NCBI RefSeq assembly: GCF_000160775.2
Contig: NZ_CM001024.1
Location: 2,912,272-2,976,271 of the forward strand
Direction of reading: 5' to 3'
DNA from: Aeromicrobium marinum DSM 15272
Lineage (GTDB): Bacteria > Actinomycetota > Actinomycetes > Propionibacteriales > Nocardioidaceae
Length of the DNA: 64,000 nucleotides
Below the pieces are notes generated by a model. The model saw nothing but the letters and a program-made list of their open reading frames with translations. It was not told where the DNA came from and searched no databases. The translations under genes and the position numbers were made by a program. Positions 54,696-64,000 of this stretch are shown in pieces (position 1 is the first letter of the stretch; each line of letters opens with the position of its first letter).

Positions 54696-55327
54696 CGGGA
54701 CCCGGCGAGCCGGGTGACGTCGAGGAGTCGCCGGCGGGGGAGACCCCGCCGGCGGCCCCGGCCGACGACGCTGCCGGCGATGCTGTCGACGGCTCCGCCG
54801 ACGACGCGGCCGGGTCCGCCGGTGCTGATGACCCGTTGGCGGCGGCTCAGGCCGACCTCGCCGAGCGCACCGCCGACCTGCAGCGGCTGCAGGCGGAGTA
54901 CGTCAACTACAAGCGCCGCGTCGACCGTGACCGGGAGCTGGTCAAGGCACAGGGTGAGGCGAAGGTCCTCGACTCCCTGCTGACCGTGCTGGACGACCTC
55001 GGTCGGGCCGAGGAGCACGGCGAGCTCACCGGTGGGTTCAAGGCCGTGGCCGACGCGCTGCGGTCTGCGGTCGGCAAGCACCACCTCGAGGCGTTCGGTG
55101 CCGAGGGCGACGCGTTCGACCCGGCCGTGCACGAGGCGGTGTTCCAGGTCGGGGAGTCCTCCGACGTCACCGTCACGACGGTCGGGCAGGTGCTGCGGAT
55201 CGGTTACCGGGTCGGCGACCGGGTGCTCCGGCCCGCCACGGTGGGTGTCGTCGAGCCCGGCGACGCCCCGGAGGCGGCAGAATCGGACACGACGTCAGCC
55301 GGCGCGACCGACGACCCGACCGACTGA
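54692..55327 (+). CDS. grpE: Nucleotide-exchange factor GrpE
   Basis: 211 residues. A disordered acidic N-terminus (about 55 residues) is followed by the long coiled-coil ([24 protein letters not shown] read in parts), and a C-terminal beta-wing with [13 protein letters not shown] and [16 protein letters not shown]. It drives ADP release from DnaK. GTG 54692 overlaps the dnaK stop by 4 nt. Confidence 0.95.
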
Positions 55328-55351
55328 GTCAACGAGAAGGGAGGTGCGTGC

Positions 55352-56482
<1,131 letters not shown>

Positions 56483-56483
56483 C

Positions 56484-56858
56484 ATGCAGTTCCAACCCCC
56501 GGGCCCCGAGGCGAAGGTGTTCGTCATCAGCGTGGCGGCCGAGCTCTCGGGTCTGCACCCGCAGACCCTGCGCACCTACGACCGGCTCGGACTGGTCGAG
56601 CCGGGTCGCACGGGCGGCGGCGGGCGCCGTTACTCGGTGCGCGACATCGAGCTGCTGCAGACCATCGCCCGGCTGACCGCCGAAGGCCTGGGTCTGGAGG
56701 GCGTGAAACGCGTCATCGAGCTGCAGAACCAGGTGCTGGCCCTGCAGGAGAAGGTGGCCGAGCTGCAGCAACAGCTGGCCGCGGCGGACCAGGTGCAGAA
56801 CCTGCCGGTCCCCTTCGCGTCGCAGCACGTCACGGTCTGGCGCCGCACCCCCCGCTGA
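56484..56858 (+). CDS. hspR: MerR-type heat-shock repressor HspR
   Basis: 124 residues. The winged-helix N-terminus has VAAELSGLHPQTLRTYDRLGLVEPGR (read in parts) and RRYSVRDIELL; a coiled-coil LQNQVLALQEKVAELQQQLAA follows. The N-terminal Phe/Val-rich start and absence of metal Cys fit HspR rather than metal-sensing MerR. It represses the operon through the HAIR site at 52765-52785, using DnaK as co-repressor in known systems. Its TGA stop lies in the left arm of a 34-bp hairpin. Confidence 0.93.
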   Translation: MQFQPPGPEAKVFVISVAAELSGLHPQTLRTYDRLGLVEPGRTGGGGRRYSVRDIELLQTIARLTAEGLGLEGVKRVIELQNQVLALQEKVAELQQQLAAADQVQNLPVPFASQHVTVWRRTPR

Positions 56859-56946
56859 TTCCCAGGAAATCCCAGAAAACTGTCACCTGTCCCCTGTTGC
56901 AACAGGGGTGACGTGACAGTTTTCTGGGATTTCCTGGGAATCAGCG
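56853..56946. terminator. Very long hairpin (34-bp perfect arms plus inner palindrome)
   Basis: Arms 56853-56886 and 56913-56946 are exact complements over 34 bp, including AAATCCCAGAAAACTGTCAC, A/T-rich for this genome. An inner palindrome CCCCTGTTGCAACAGGGG (56891-56908) lies at the tip. The left arm includes the hspR stop codon. It fills the gap to the convergent lipase gene. Confidence 0.75.
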
Positions 56947-56955
56947 CCGAGGGGG

Positions 56956-57963
56956 TCAGCCGAAGAGCTGGGTGTTGCCGAACAGCGGGAGCTGGGCGAA
57001 GCACCGCACCCGGTGGACGTCGCTCGGGTCGAGGGTGTTGAGGATGATCTGGGCGACGTTCTTGCTGTACGACAGGCTGAGGTGCTCGGACCGGTCGAGC
57101 AGGCACACGTCCTGGATCGTGATGTTGTGGACCGTCGCGCCGGGGCCGGCCTCGATGAAGGCCGCGGTGTAGGGGGTCACGACCTCGTCCTTGCGGGTGG
57201 CGATGTTGGTGTAGGTCACGCCCGGGACGGTCTGCCCGTTGCCGTTGAGGCGCTGGTAGAACGGTGTCTGCGGTGCGGGGCTCGGATCGACCTGCTGGGC
57301 CAGGGCGGGCAGCTGGAGCAGCTCCAGGCCCAGGAACACCGGTGCCAGCAGCCCCAGGGTGCTCCCGAGCCGCGTGATCCCGAACAGGTTCGTCGGCCGG
57401 TTGGACGAGGCGAGTCCGACCACGTTCGCGACGTGGTCCGCGCCGCCCAGCACGTTGGTGTAGTACCGCGAGATCATGCCGCCCTGCGAGTGGCCGATCA
57501 GGTCCACCTGGGTCGCGCCGGTCGCGGCGAGCACCCGGTCGACGAACACGCCGACCTCGGTGGCGTTGTCGACCAGGTCGCCGGTGCCGTTGACGAACGG
57601 GATGCCCGTGCTGTTGCCGAAGTTGAGGGCGAACACGCAGTAGCCCTGGTCCTCGATGATCGGCGACAGGCCGTTCCAGTTGTTGTACGCGTTCTCCAGC
57701 GTCCCGTGCACCAGCACGACCGGCCGGGGGTGCTGGGCCGACGGCCGGCAGGACCAGTCGTTCGCGCCGGCCGGGTCCGCGGCCGGCCGGACGATCGACG
57801 TCGCCAGCGCTGCGGGGAACGAGTTGTCGCCGCCGAAGGAGCCGAACAGGAGGGGTCGGGGCGTCGGGTCGACGGCCGCGGCCGGACCAGCCACGGCGAC
57901 CGAGAAGGTCAGGGCGGCGAGGACGCCGACGGCGAGCCGCCGGACGGACGAGTGGTGCTTCAT
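56956..57963 (-). CDS. Secreted lipase/esterase (class 2-like)
   Basis: 335 residues. Signal peptide about 1-31 (MKHHSSVRRLAVGVLAALTF... ending AAAVDP). The catalytic domain has VVLVHGTLENAYNNW (oxyanion region) and DLIGHSQGGMISRYY with nucleophile Ser. Four or so Cys are available for disulfides. It belongs to the EstA/lipase class 2 type. It hydrolyses lipid esters outside the cell; specificity unknown. ATG 57963 follows a GGGGGAACC leader. It converges with hspR. Confidence 0.85.
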   Translation of the reverse strand: MKHHSSVRRLAVGVLAALTFSVAVAGPAAAVDPTPRPLLFGSFGGDNSFPAALATSIVRPAADPAGANDWSCRPSAQHPRPVVLVHGTLENAYNNWNGLSPIIEDQGYCVFALNFGNSTGIPFVNGTGDLVDNATEVGVFVDRVLAATGATQVDLIGHSQGGMISRYYTNVLGGADHVANVVGLASSNRPTNLFGITRLGSTLGLLAPVFLGLELLQLPALAQQVDPSPAPQTPFYQRLNGNGQTVPGVTYTNIATRKDEVVTPYTAAFIEAGPGATVHNITIQDVCLLDRSEHLSLSYSKNVAQIILNTLDPSDVHRVRCFAQLPLFGNTQLFG

Positions 57964-58182
57964 GGTGGTTCCCCCGGGAGGCGCAGGTGCGACGGACCTG
58001 ACCATCCTCGGCTGCACCGGGCCGCCCCGACAGGACCACGACGATCGTCCGGTCGCCGCGGGTGATCGATCCGGTCCGCCCGTCCCCCGCTCACGGACCG
58101 GCGCGAGCCGGGCACCCGCGGAAACGCAGACAGGTGGTCCGGGCGGCCCCTAGTCTGGCGGTCCGCAGACCAGGAGGACGCC

Positions 58183-58653
58183 ATGACCCAGCCATCGATG
58201 CCCCCGCCGCCGCCGGAGCAGAGCCCGACCACGTTCGCCTCGTGGGGGCAGCGGGTCGGCGCCCTCATCATCGACATCATCCCGCAGCTGGTCGTGTTCG
58301 TCGTGTGCGCGGTGCTCTTCGGGGAGTCCGAGACCGGGGACGGGAGCTTCTCCTTCCAGCTGGCCGGCGTCGGGGCCGTCCTGTACTACCTGCTGGCCTT
58401 CGCGTGGTTCGGCTACAACTGGCTGTACCTGCAGGGCACGACGGGTCAGACCGTGGGCAAGAAGGCCCTCGGCATCGGCGTGCACCGGGCCGGCACCCGC
58501 GAGCCGATCGGGCCGGGCCTGACCTTCGTCCGCCAGCTGGCCCACATCCTCGACTCGCTGCCGTGCCTCATCGGCTACCTCGTGCCGCTGTTCGACGGCG
58601 AGCGCCGGACCTTCGCCGACATGATCATGTCGACCCGGGTGCACCGGGTCTGA
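58183..58653 (+). CDS. RDD-family membrane protein
   Basis: 156 residues. A Pro-rich N-terminus (SMPPPPPEQSP) precedes the RDD domain: WGQRVGALIIDIIPQLVVF, with the family Arg and Asp, and two or three helices. TTGQTVGKKALGIGV and FADMIMSTRV are further RDD landmarks. Function unproven; some RDD proteins are Na+/H+ antiporters. AGGAGG (58172-58177) and TAGTCT (58151-58156) upstream mark a leadered promoter. Confidence 0.88.
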   Translation: MTQPSMPPPPPEQSPTTFASWGQRVGALIIDIIPQLVVFVVCAVLFGESETGDGSFSFQLAGVGAVLYYLLAFAWFGYNWLYLQGTTGQTVGKKALGIGVHRAGTREPIGPGLTFVRQLAHILDSLPCLIGYLVPLFDGERRTFADMIMSTRVHRV

Positions 58654-58691
58654 CGCCCTCGCGGCGAAACCTCGCCGTCACCTGACCGACG

Positions 58692-58697
58692 TAGGTT
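58692..58697 (+). promoter_or_regulatory. Leaderless -10 (TAGGTT) of ppc
   Basis: TAGGTT ends 6 nt before GTG 58704. Confidence 0.55.
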
Positions 58698-58703
58698 GGT
58701 CGG

Positions 58704-61496
58704 GTGACGCCCGAGATCTCCCACGCCGACCGCCTGCCCGAGCAGAACCTCCCTGCGGACGTCCCGCAGGAGGAGGTCCTGCGCAGCGACGTGCGGCGGG
58801 TCGCCGACCTGCTCGGCCAGACCCTCGTCCGACAGGAGGGTCAGGAGCTGTTCGACCTGGTCGAGCGGGTGCGGGTGCTGTCCCGCCGCCGCGACGACGA
58901 GGGCGCGGCCGAGGACCGGGCGACGGTACACGCCCTGCTCGACGAGCTGCCCACCGACACCGTCGCCTCGCTCGTGCGGGCGTTCAGCGTGTACTTCAAC
59001 CTGGCCAACGTGGCCGAGCAGGTGGCGCGGGTCCGGGAGGTCGTCGACCGGCCGTACGGCACGGGGTGGCTCGACCGGGCCGTGGCCGAGATCGTGGAGG
59101 ACCAGGGCCCGGGTGCGCTCGCGGAGGCCTTCGCGTCGCTCGACATCCGGACGGTGTTCACCGCCCACCCCACCGAGGTCAGCCGGCGGTCCACCCTCAC
59201 CAAGATCCGCCGGATCGCCGACATCCTCGGCGAACCGTCGGACGACGACACGGTGCTGCGTCGTCGGCAGGACGCGAACCTCGCCCAGCTGATCGACCTC
59301 ATCTGGCAGACCGATCCGGTGCGCCGCAACCGGCCCACCCCACTCGACGAGGCCCGGCATGCTGTCTACTACCTGCAGGACATCCTCGACGAGACCATGC
59401 CGACCCTGTCGGCCGATCTGGCCGACACGCTCGCCGTCCACGGCATCCGGCCCGCCGCCACGGCCCGACCGCTGAGCTTCGGGTCGTGGATCGGCGGCGA
59501 CCGCGACGGCAATCCGAACGTGACCCCCGAGATCACCCGTGAGGTCCTGCGGCTGCAGCACCGGATCGCCAACCGCGTCGTCACCGCCAGCCTCGACGTG
59601 CTGATCCGTGAGCTGTCGACCTCGGTCGACCTGGTCGGGGTCGGCGACGACCTGCTCGCGTCGCTCGAGGTCGATCTCGAGGTCCTCACGGACCTCGATC
59701 CGCGCCTGCTCAGCGTCAACGCCGCCGAGCCCTACCGGCTCAAGCTGTCGTGCATGCGGCTGAAGCTCGAGCACACCGCCGACCGCATCGCCGCCGGGGC
59801 CGCGCACGTCCCGGGCCACGACTACGCCGACCGCTCCGAGCTGCTCGCCGACCTCGCCCTGGTGGACGGGTCGCTGCGCGCCCACGGCGGCGAGATCGTC
59901 GCCGACCGGATGGTGGCCGACACGATCCGCACGGCCTCGCTCGTGGGACTGCACCTGGCCACCCTGGACGTGCGGGAGCACGCCGACGCCCACCACCACG
60001 CCGTCGGGCTGCTCGTCGACCGGGTCGGTGAGCAGCCGGTCGCCTACGCCGACCTCGACCGGGCGGCCCGGCACCGTCTGCTGTCCGTCGAGCTGGGGTC
60101 GCGCCGGCCGCTCAGCCCGCAGCCGCCCGCTCTCGACGAGGCCGCCGCCCGCACGTACGGCGTGTTCGAGGTCATCCGCGAGATGCACGGTGTGTTCGGG
60201 CCGGAGGTCGTGGAGTCCTACATCGTGTCGATGAGTCAGGGCGCCGACGACGTGCTGGCGGCGGCCGTCCTGGCGCGCGAGGTCGGGCTGGTCGACCTGC
60301 ACTCCCCGGAGCCGGTCGCCCGCATCGGCTTCGTGCCGCTGCTGGAGACCATCGAGGAGATCCGCCGGGCCGGTGACGTGCTCGACGACCTGCTGGGTGA
60401 CCCGGTGTACCGGCGCATCGTCAGCCTGCGCGGCGAGGTGCAGGAGATCATGCTGGGCTACTCCGACTCCAACAAGGAGGGCGGCATCACCACCAGCCAG
60501 TGGGAGCTGCACCAGGCCCAGCGCAGTCTGCGGGACGTCGCGGCCCGGCACGGCGTGACCTTGCGGCTCTTCCACGGTCGTGGCGGCACGGTGGGTCGTG
60601 GCGGCGGTCCCACCTACGACGCGATCCTCGCCCAGCCGTGGGGGGTGCTGGCCGGCGACATCAAGTTCACCGAGCAGGGCGAGGTCATCAGCGACAAGTA
60701 CGCGTTGCCGGTGCTCGCGCGCGAGAACCTCGAGCTGTCGATGGCCGCGGTCCTCACGGCGTCGTCGCTGCACACCGAGTCGCGTCAACCCGCCGAGACC
60801 CTCACCGACTGGGACACCACGATGGAGCTGGTGAGCGGTCGCGCCTACGCCGCCTACCGCGAGCTGGTCGAGGACCCGTCGCTGTTCGACTACTTCCTCG
60901 CCTCGACACCGGTCGACCAGCTGGGTGGGCTCAACATCGGGTCGCGACCGGCGCGGCGCCCCGACTCCGGTGGTGACATCTCCGGGCTGCGCGCGATCCC
61001 GTGGGTGTTCGGCTGGACGCAGTCCCGCCAGATCGTGCCGGGCTGGTTCGGGGTCGGCAGCGGCCTGCGCGCAGCGCGGGAGGCCGGTCACGAGGCCGCG
61101 CTCGCCCAGATGCTGGAGCAGTGGCACTTCTTCGGCACCTTCATCTCCAACGTCGAGATGACCCTGGCCAAGACCGACCTCGCGGTCGCGTCGCACTACG
61201 TCTCCGCCCTGGTGCCGGACGACCTGCAGCACGTGTTCGACCTGATCCGGGCCGAGCACGCGATCACGGTCGAGGAGGTGCTGCGCGTCACCGGTGAGCA
61301 GCGGCTCCTCGACCACCAGCCGGCCCTGCGCCGCACCCTGGAGATCCGCGACACGTACCTGCAGCCGATCTCCTACGCCCAGGTCGACCTGCTGGCCCGG
61401 TCGCGTCAGGACCCGGACTCCACCGACGAGCACCTGCGGCGCGCCCTGCTGCTCACCGTCAACGGCATCGCGGCGGGCCTGCGCAACACCGGCTGA
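58704..61496 (+). CDS. ppc: Phosphoenolpyruvate carboxylase
   Basis: 930 residues, normal bacterial length. [13 protein letters not shown] near residue 155 carries the catalytic His. [11 protein letters not shown] follows near residue 265, [12 protein letters not shown] near 580 holds the Lys/Asp region, and [15 protein letters not shown] near 625 is the flexible catalytic loop. [20 protein letters not shown] and the C-terminal RNTG tail close the protein. It carboxylates PEP to oxaloacetate, an anaplerotic step. GTG 58704 is set by the TAGGTT hexamer. Confidence 0.96.
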   Translation: MTPEISHADRLPEQNLPADVPQEEVLRSDVRRVADLLGQTLVRQEGQELFDLVERVRVLSRRRDDEGAAEDRATVHALLDELPTDTVASLVRAFSVYFNLANVAEQVARVREVVDRPYGTGWLDRAVAEIVEDQGPGALAEAFASLDIRTVFTAHPTEVSRRSTLTKIRRIADILGEPSDDDTVLRRRQDANLAQLIDLIWQTDPVRRNRPTPLDEARHAVYYLQDILDETMPTLSADLADTLAVHGIRPAATARPLSFGSWIGGDRDGNPNVTPEITREVLRLQHRIANRVVTASLDVLIRELSTSVDLVGVGDDLLASLEVDLEVLTDLDPRLLSVNAAEPYRLKLSCMRLKLEHTADRIAAGAAHVPGHDYADRSELLADLALVDGSLRAHGGEIVADRMVADTIRTASLVGLHLATLDVREHADAHHHAVGLLVDRVGEQPVAYADLDRAARHRLLSVELGSRRPLSPQPPALDEAAARTYGVFEVIREMHGVFGPEVVESYIVSMSQGADDVLAAAVLAREVGLVDLHSPEPVARIGFVPLLETIEEIRRAGDVLDDLLGDPVYRRIVSLRGEVQEIMLGYSDSNKEGGITTSQWELHQAQRSLRDVAARHGVTLRLFHGRGGTVGRGGGPTYDAILAQPWGVLAGDIKFTEQGEVISDKYALPVLARENLELSMAAVLTASSLHTESRQPAETLTDWDTTMELVSGRAYAAYRELVEDPSLFDYFLASTPVDQLGGLNIGSRPARRPDSGGDISGLRAIPWVFGWTQSRQIVPGWFGVGSGLRAAREAGHEAALAQMLEQWHFFGTFISNVEMTLAKTDLAVASHYVSALVPDDLQHVFDLIRAEHAITVEEVLRVTGEQRLLDHQPALRRTLEIRDTYLQPISYAQVDLLARSRQDPDSTDEHLRRALLLTVNGIAAGLRNTG

Positions 61497-61538
61497 TCCC
61501 CGTGGGGCGGCGCCCCGCCGGGGTGCGAGGATGCGGGG

Positions 61539-62357
61539 GTGTCCGTGCTGGAGATCGTCCTGGTCGCGCTGCTGGGCGGCGTGTCTGTGTACGCGGTCGT
61601 CCTGCGGTCCCAGCTGACCCGGTCGCGGGTGCTGGTCAAACGGCTGGAGGCCGAGCGGGCTGCCCGTGACCCGCGACGTCGGCGGCGTTCGGCGCCGCTG
61701 GTGGTGCGCCGGGCCGAGAAGGCCGTCAAGGCGGTCACCGAGTCGGCCGACATCCTGCGGACGCGCGGGGTCAGCGGCCTGGTCGCGTCGTCGATCGAGG
61801 ACCTGACCGAGTGGGTCCGTGAGGACCGGGCGGCGGTCGAGAGGTTCGCCGCGCCCGACGGGACGGTGACGGTGTTCTTCTCCGACATCGAGGGCTCCAC
61901 CGCGCTGAACGAACGGCTGGGCGACCGGGCGTTCGTCAAGGTGCTCGCCCGCCACGACGAGCTGGTCCGCACCTCCCTGGCCAACCACGACGGCCACGTG
62001 GTCAAGACCCAGGGCGACGGCTTCATGGTGGTCTTCCGGCAGTCCGCCGACGGGGTCCGCGCGGCCCTGGAGATCCAGGAGCGGCTCGGCCGCGAGCGCG
62101 GACGGCTGCGGTCCCACGACATCGCGGTTCGGATCGGTCTGCACCGCGGTGCCGTGGTCGCGCGGGACGGCGACTACTTCGGCCGCAACGTGGCCCTCGC
62201 CGCCCGGGTGGCGGCCGAGGCCGCCGGCGGTGAGGTGCTGGTGAGCGACGAGCTGCGCGAGTCGCTGCTGGACGCGACCGAGTTCGTGTTCGACGAGGTG
62301 CGTGAGGTCGAGCTGAAGGGTTTCACCGGGCTGCAGCGGCTCTGGCTCGTGGGCTGA
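61539..62357 (+). CDS. Membrane-anchored class III adenylate/guanylate cyclase
   Basis: 272 residues. One N-terminal helix (SVLEIVLVALLGGVSVYAVVL) and a basic linker (about 25-105) precede the catalytic domain. VTVFFSDIEGSTALNERLG carries the metal-binding Asp and KTQGDGFMVVF the second metal Asp. NVALAARVAAEAAGGEVLVSD holds the transition-state residues. It probably makes cAMP. No sensor domain is fused. GTG 61539 follows a weak GAGGAT hexamer at 6 nt. Confidence 0.85.
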   Translation: MSVLEIVLVALLGGVSVYAVVLRSQLTRSRVLVKRLEAERAARDPRRRRRSAPLVVRRAEKAVKAVTESADILRTRGVSGLVASSIEDLTEWVREDRAAVERFAAPDGTVTVFFSDIEGSTALNERLGDRAFVKVLARHDELVRTSLANHDGHVVKTQGDGFMVVFRQSADGVRAALEIQERLGRERGRLRSHDIAVRIGLHRGAVVARDGDYFGRNVALAARVAAEAAGGEVLVSDELRESLLDATEFVFDEVREVELKGFTGLQRLWLVG

Positions 62358-62378
62358 CGCAGCGGCCCGGCGTGGCCG

Positions 62379-63899
62379 TCAGTTGACCTGGCGGTCGTGG
62401 CCGGCCCAGAACTCCTGCCGCAGCTTGAACTTCTGCAGCTTGCCCGTGGCGGTGCGGGCGAGCTCGTCGCGGAACTCGATCCGCTTCGGGCACTTGTAGC
62501 CGGCCAGCCGTTCCCGGCAGTGCGCGATCAGCTCGTCCGCGGTCACCCCGTCGGCCACGACCAGCGCCGTGACCAGCTCGCCCCACCGTTCGTCCGGCGT
62601 GCCGATGACGGCGACCTCCCGCACGGCGTCGTGCGACGCCAGTGCATCCTCGACCTCGATCGACGAGACGTTCTCGCCGCCGCTGATGATGACGTCCTTC
62701 TTGCGGTCGGCGATGGTGACGTAGCCGTCCTCGTACGACCCGCCGTCGCCGGTGTGGAACCAGTCGCCGGCCAGCGCCTCGGTGGTGGCGTCCGGGTTGT
62801 CCCAGTAGCCCTGCAGCACCGTGTTGCTGCGCGCCAGGATCTCTCCGGAGTCGTCGAGCATGATGCTGGTGCTGAGCGCCGGCGCCCCGGCGCGACCCAG
62901 GAGCCGGGCCTGCTCGGGCGCCTCGAGGTCGTCCCACTCCTCGCGCATGCGGCTCATCGTCAGCAGCGGCGCGGTCTCGGTCAGGCCGTAGATCTGGATG
63001 AACTCCCAACCGAGTTCTGCACGGACCCGCTCGATCGTGCGGGTCGGCGGCGGCGCACCGGCGACCACGCACCGGACCCGGTCACGGCCGGGCACCTCGC
63101 CCTCCCACGTCTCGAGGGCGTCGAGGACCATCGCCAGCACCGCGGGTGCGCAGCACAGGTAGGTGACGCCGTGCTCGGCGATGCGGCGCAGGATCTCGGC
63201 GCCGTCGACCTGCCTCAGCACGATGTGCCGGCCGCCCATGCCCGTGACGCCGTAGACCTGGCCCCACCCGTTGCAGTGGAACATCGGCAGGGTGTGCAGG
63301 TACACGTCGCGGTCGCTGACCGACGCCTGCCAGCCGAAGACCGTCGCGTTGGTCCACAGCGCGCGGTGGGTCTGCTCCACGCCCTTGGGCCGCGCGGTGG
63401 TGCCGGAGGTGTAGTTGATCGTCGCAGTGGCGTTCTCGTCGGGCTCCCACGGGCGGGGCTCGGCGCGGCTCGACCAGATCCGGTCGTCGTCGCGGCCCAG
63501 GACGAACACGTGCGGCGCGTCGATCACGTCGGCCAGGTGGGCCAGGTCGGGATCCAGCATGACGACCTCGGCGCCGCAGTGGTCGACGATGTACTCGACC
63601 TCGGCGGCCGCGAGACGGAAGTTGATCGGCACGAACACCCGACCCCAGGCCGAGACGCCGAAGAACGACACCAGCATCCGGGCGGCGTTGTGCGAGATCA
63701 TCGCGACCCGTGCACCCGGTTCGATGCCGAGCTCGTCCAGCGTCGCCGCCTGCGACCGTGCGAGGCGCATGACGTCGGCGTAGGTCAGCTCGCCCCACGA
63801 CGGTGCGGTCTGCTGCGGCTCGTCGACGACGGCGACCCGCTCGGGGTAGACGGTGTGGGCGCGGGCGAGGAAGTCGCCGACGCTGAACGCAACCTGCAT
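62379..63899 (-). CDS. Acyl-CoA synthetase (AMP-binding, fatty acid-CoA ligase-like)
   Basis: 506 residues. The P-loop motif is INYTSGTTARPKGVEQTH near residue 170. YGLTETAPLL is the A5 motif, and HTGDGGSYEDGYVTIADRKKDVIISGGENVSS (read in parts) covers A7-A8. RTATGKLQKFKLR carries the catalytic Lys near residue 487. It activates a carboxylic acid as acyl-AMP and then forms the CoA thioester; medium- or long-chain fatty acid is most likely. ATG 63899 has GAGGAG upstream. No gene is seen in the remaining 101 nt. Confidence 0.9.
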   Translation of the reverse strand: MQVAFSVGDFLARAHTVYPERVAVVDEPQQTAPSWGELTYADVMRLARSQAATLDELGIEPGARVAMISHNAARMLVSFFGVSAWGRVFVPINFRLAAAEVEYIVDHCGAEVVMLDPDLAHLADVIDAPHVFVLGRDDDRIWSSRAEPRPWEPDENATATINYTSGTTARPKGVEQTHRALWTNATVFGWQASVSDRDVYLHTLPMFHCNGWGQVYGVTGMGGRHIVLRQVDGAEILRRIAEHGVTYLCCAPAVLAMVLDALETWEGEVPGRDRVRCVVAGAPPPTRTIERVRAELGWEFIQIYGLTETAPLLTMSRMREEWDDLEAPEQARLLGRAGAPALSTSIMLDDSGEILARSNTVLQGYWDNPDATTEALAGDWFHTGDGGSYEDGYVTIADRKKDVIISGGENVSSIEVEDALASHDAVREVAVIGTPDERWGELVTALVVADGVTADELIAHCRERLAGYKCPKRIEFRDELARTATGKLQKFKLRQEFWAGHDRQVN

Positions 63900-64000
63900 G
63901 CTGCTCCTCGGGTGTGGCGGGGGTCACGGCCATCCTGCCCCTCGCCCGGTCGCGGCACCACCGTGGCCCGAGCCCGGATCGCCCGGCGGCACCCTGGTCG

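Noticed and set aside
58575-62144. 1189-codon minus-strand frame opposite ppc and the cyclase gene
   Set aside because: Antisense to ppc, which has all its catalytic motifs; no recognisable domain.

Overview
The window is chromosomal DNA from a high-GC actinobacterium. Supporting signs are the very strong G/C bias at third codon positions, many GTG starts, dense 4-base ATGA/GTGA gene overlaps, a dnaK-grpE-dnaJ-hspR operon, a fused YkoD-type ATPase, and a DEAD/DEAH helicase with a DUF3516-like tail. Gene content fits Propionibacteriales, perhaps Nocardioidaceae (Aeromicrobium/Nocardioides-like); that placement is inference. I see no rRNA, tRNA, CRISPR array, prophage or insertion sequence.

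Layout. 1-129: RGG-rich tail of a gene cut by the window edge. 270-4960: PhaC-like hydrolase, Fpg/Nei DNA glycosylase, EamA permease, a membrane protein, a remarkable 10-residue tandem-repeat protein and a coupled 48-residue protein. 4998-10365: Old Yellow Enzyme, aroQ, a conserved unknown, purL and an M23-type peptidase. 10369-14472: a short unknown, a quinone oxidoreductase and a large helicase. 14473-14854: non-coding direct/inverted repeats. 14855-21680: divergent cluster with a two-component system plus GT-C-like membrane protein on one side, and on the other five overlapping genes (GT2, DUF2064, methyltransferase, cytochrome-b/molybdopterin oxidoreductase, membrane protein). 21690-24049: dcd, psuG and a PfkB kinase (nucleotide turnover). 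24134-31065: secreted S15-type hydrolase, a membrane Fe-S oxidoreductase with a long acidic tail, an MFS permease and a NUDIX-like protein. 31132-33986: TPP riboswitch and ykoE-D-C ECF transporter. 34018-37262: two small membrane proteins, then MaoC/acyl-CoA dehydrogenase/SDR under a TetR-type operator. 37302-41018: Tat-exported PhoX, SGNH hydrolase, map. 41069-46114: two tandem secreted metzincins with SLH-like anchors. 46125-52709: amidase, lipoprotein, TetR-MMPL, and an ArsR/AHSA1/TIGR03086-like operon. 52741-56858: dnaK operon behind a SigR/SigH-like promoter and a HAIR operator. 56956-63899: lipase, RDD protein, ppc, adenylate cyclase and an acyl-CoA ligase.

Two sequence-level patterns run through the window. 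First, many start codons lie exactly 6 nt after a TANNNT-like -10 hexamer, the arrangement expected for leaderless transcripts; in two cases the upstream gene's TAG stop is part of the hexamer. Second, several intergenic gaps hold very long perfect inverted repeats (arms of 20 to 34 bp), mostly between convergent genes, and two gaps share a distinct dispersed repeat built around GGTGAGCAACC.

All calls come from reading the sequence and family knowledge; no database search was run.
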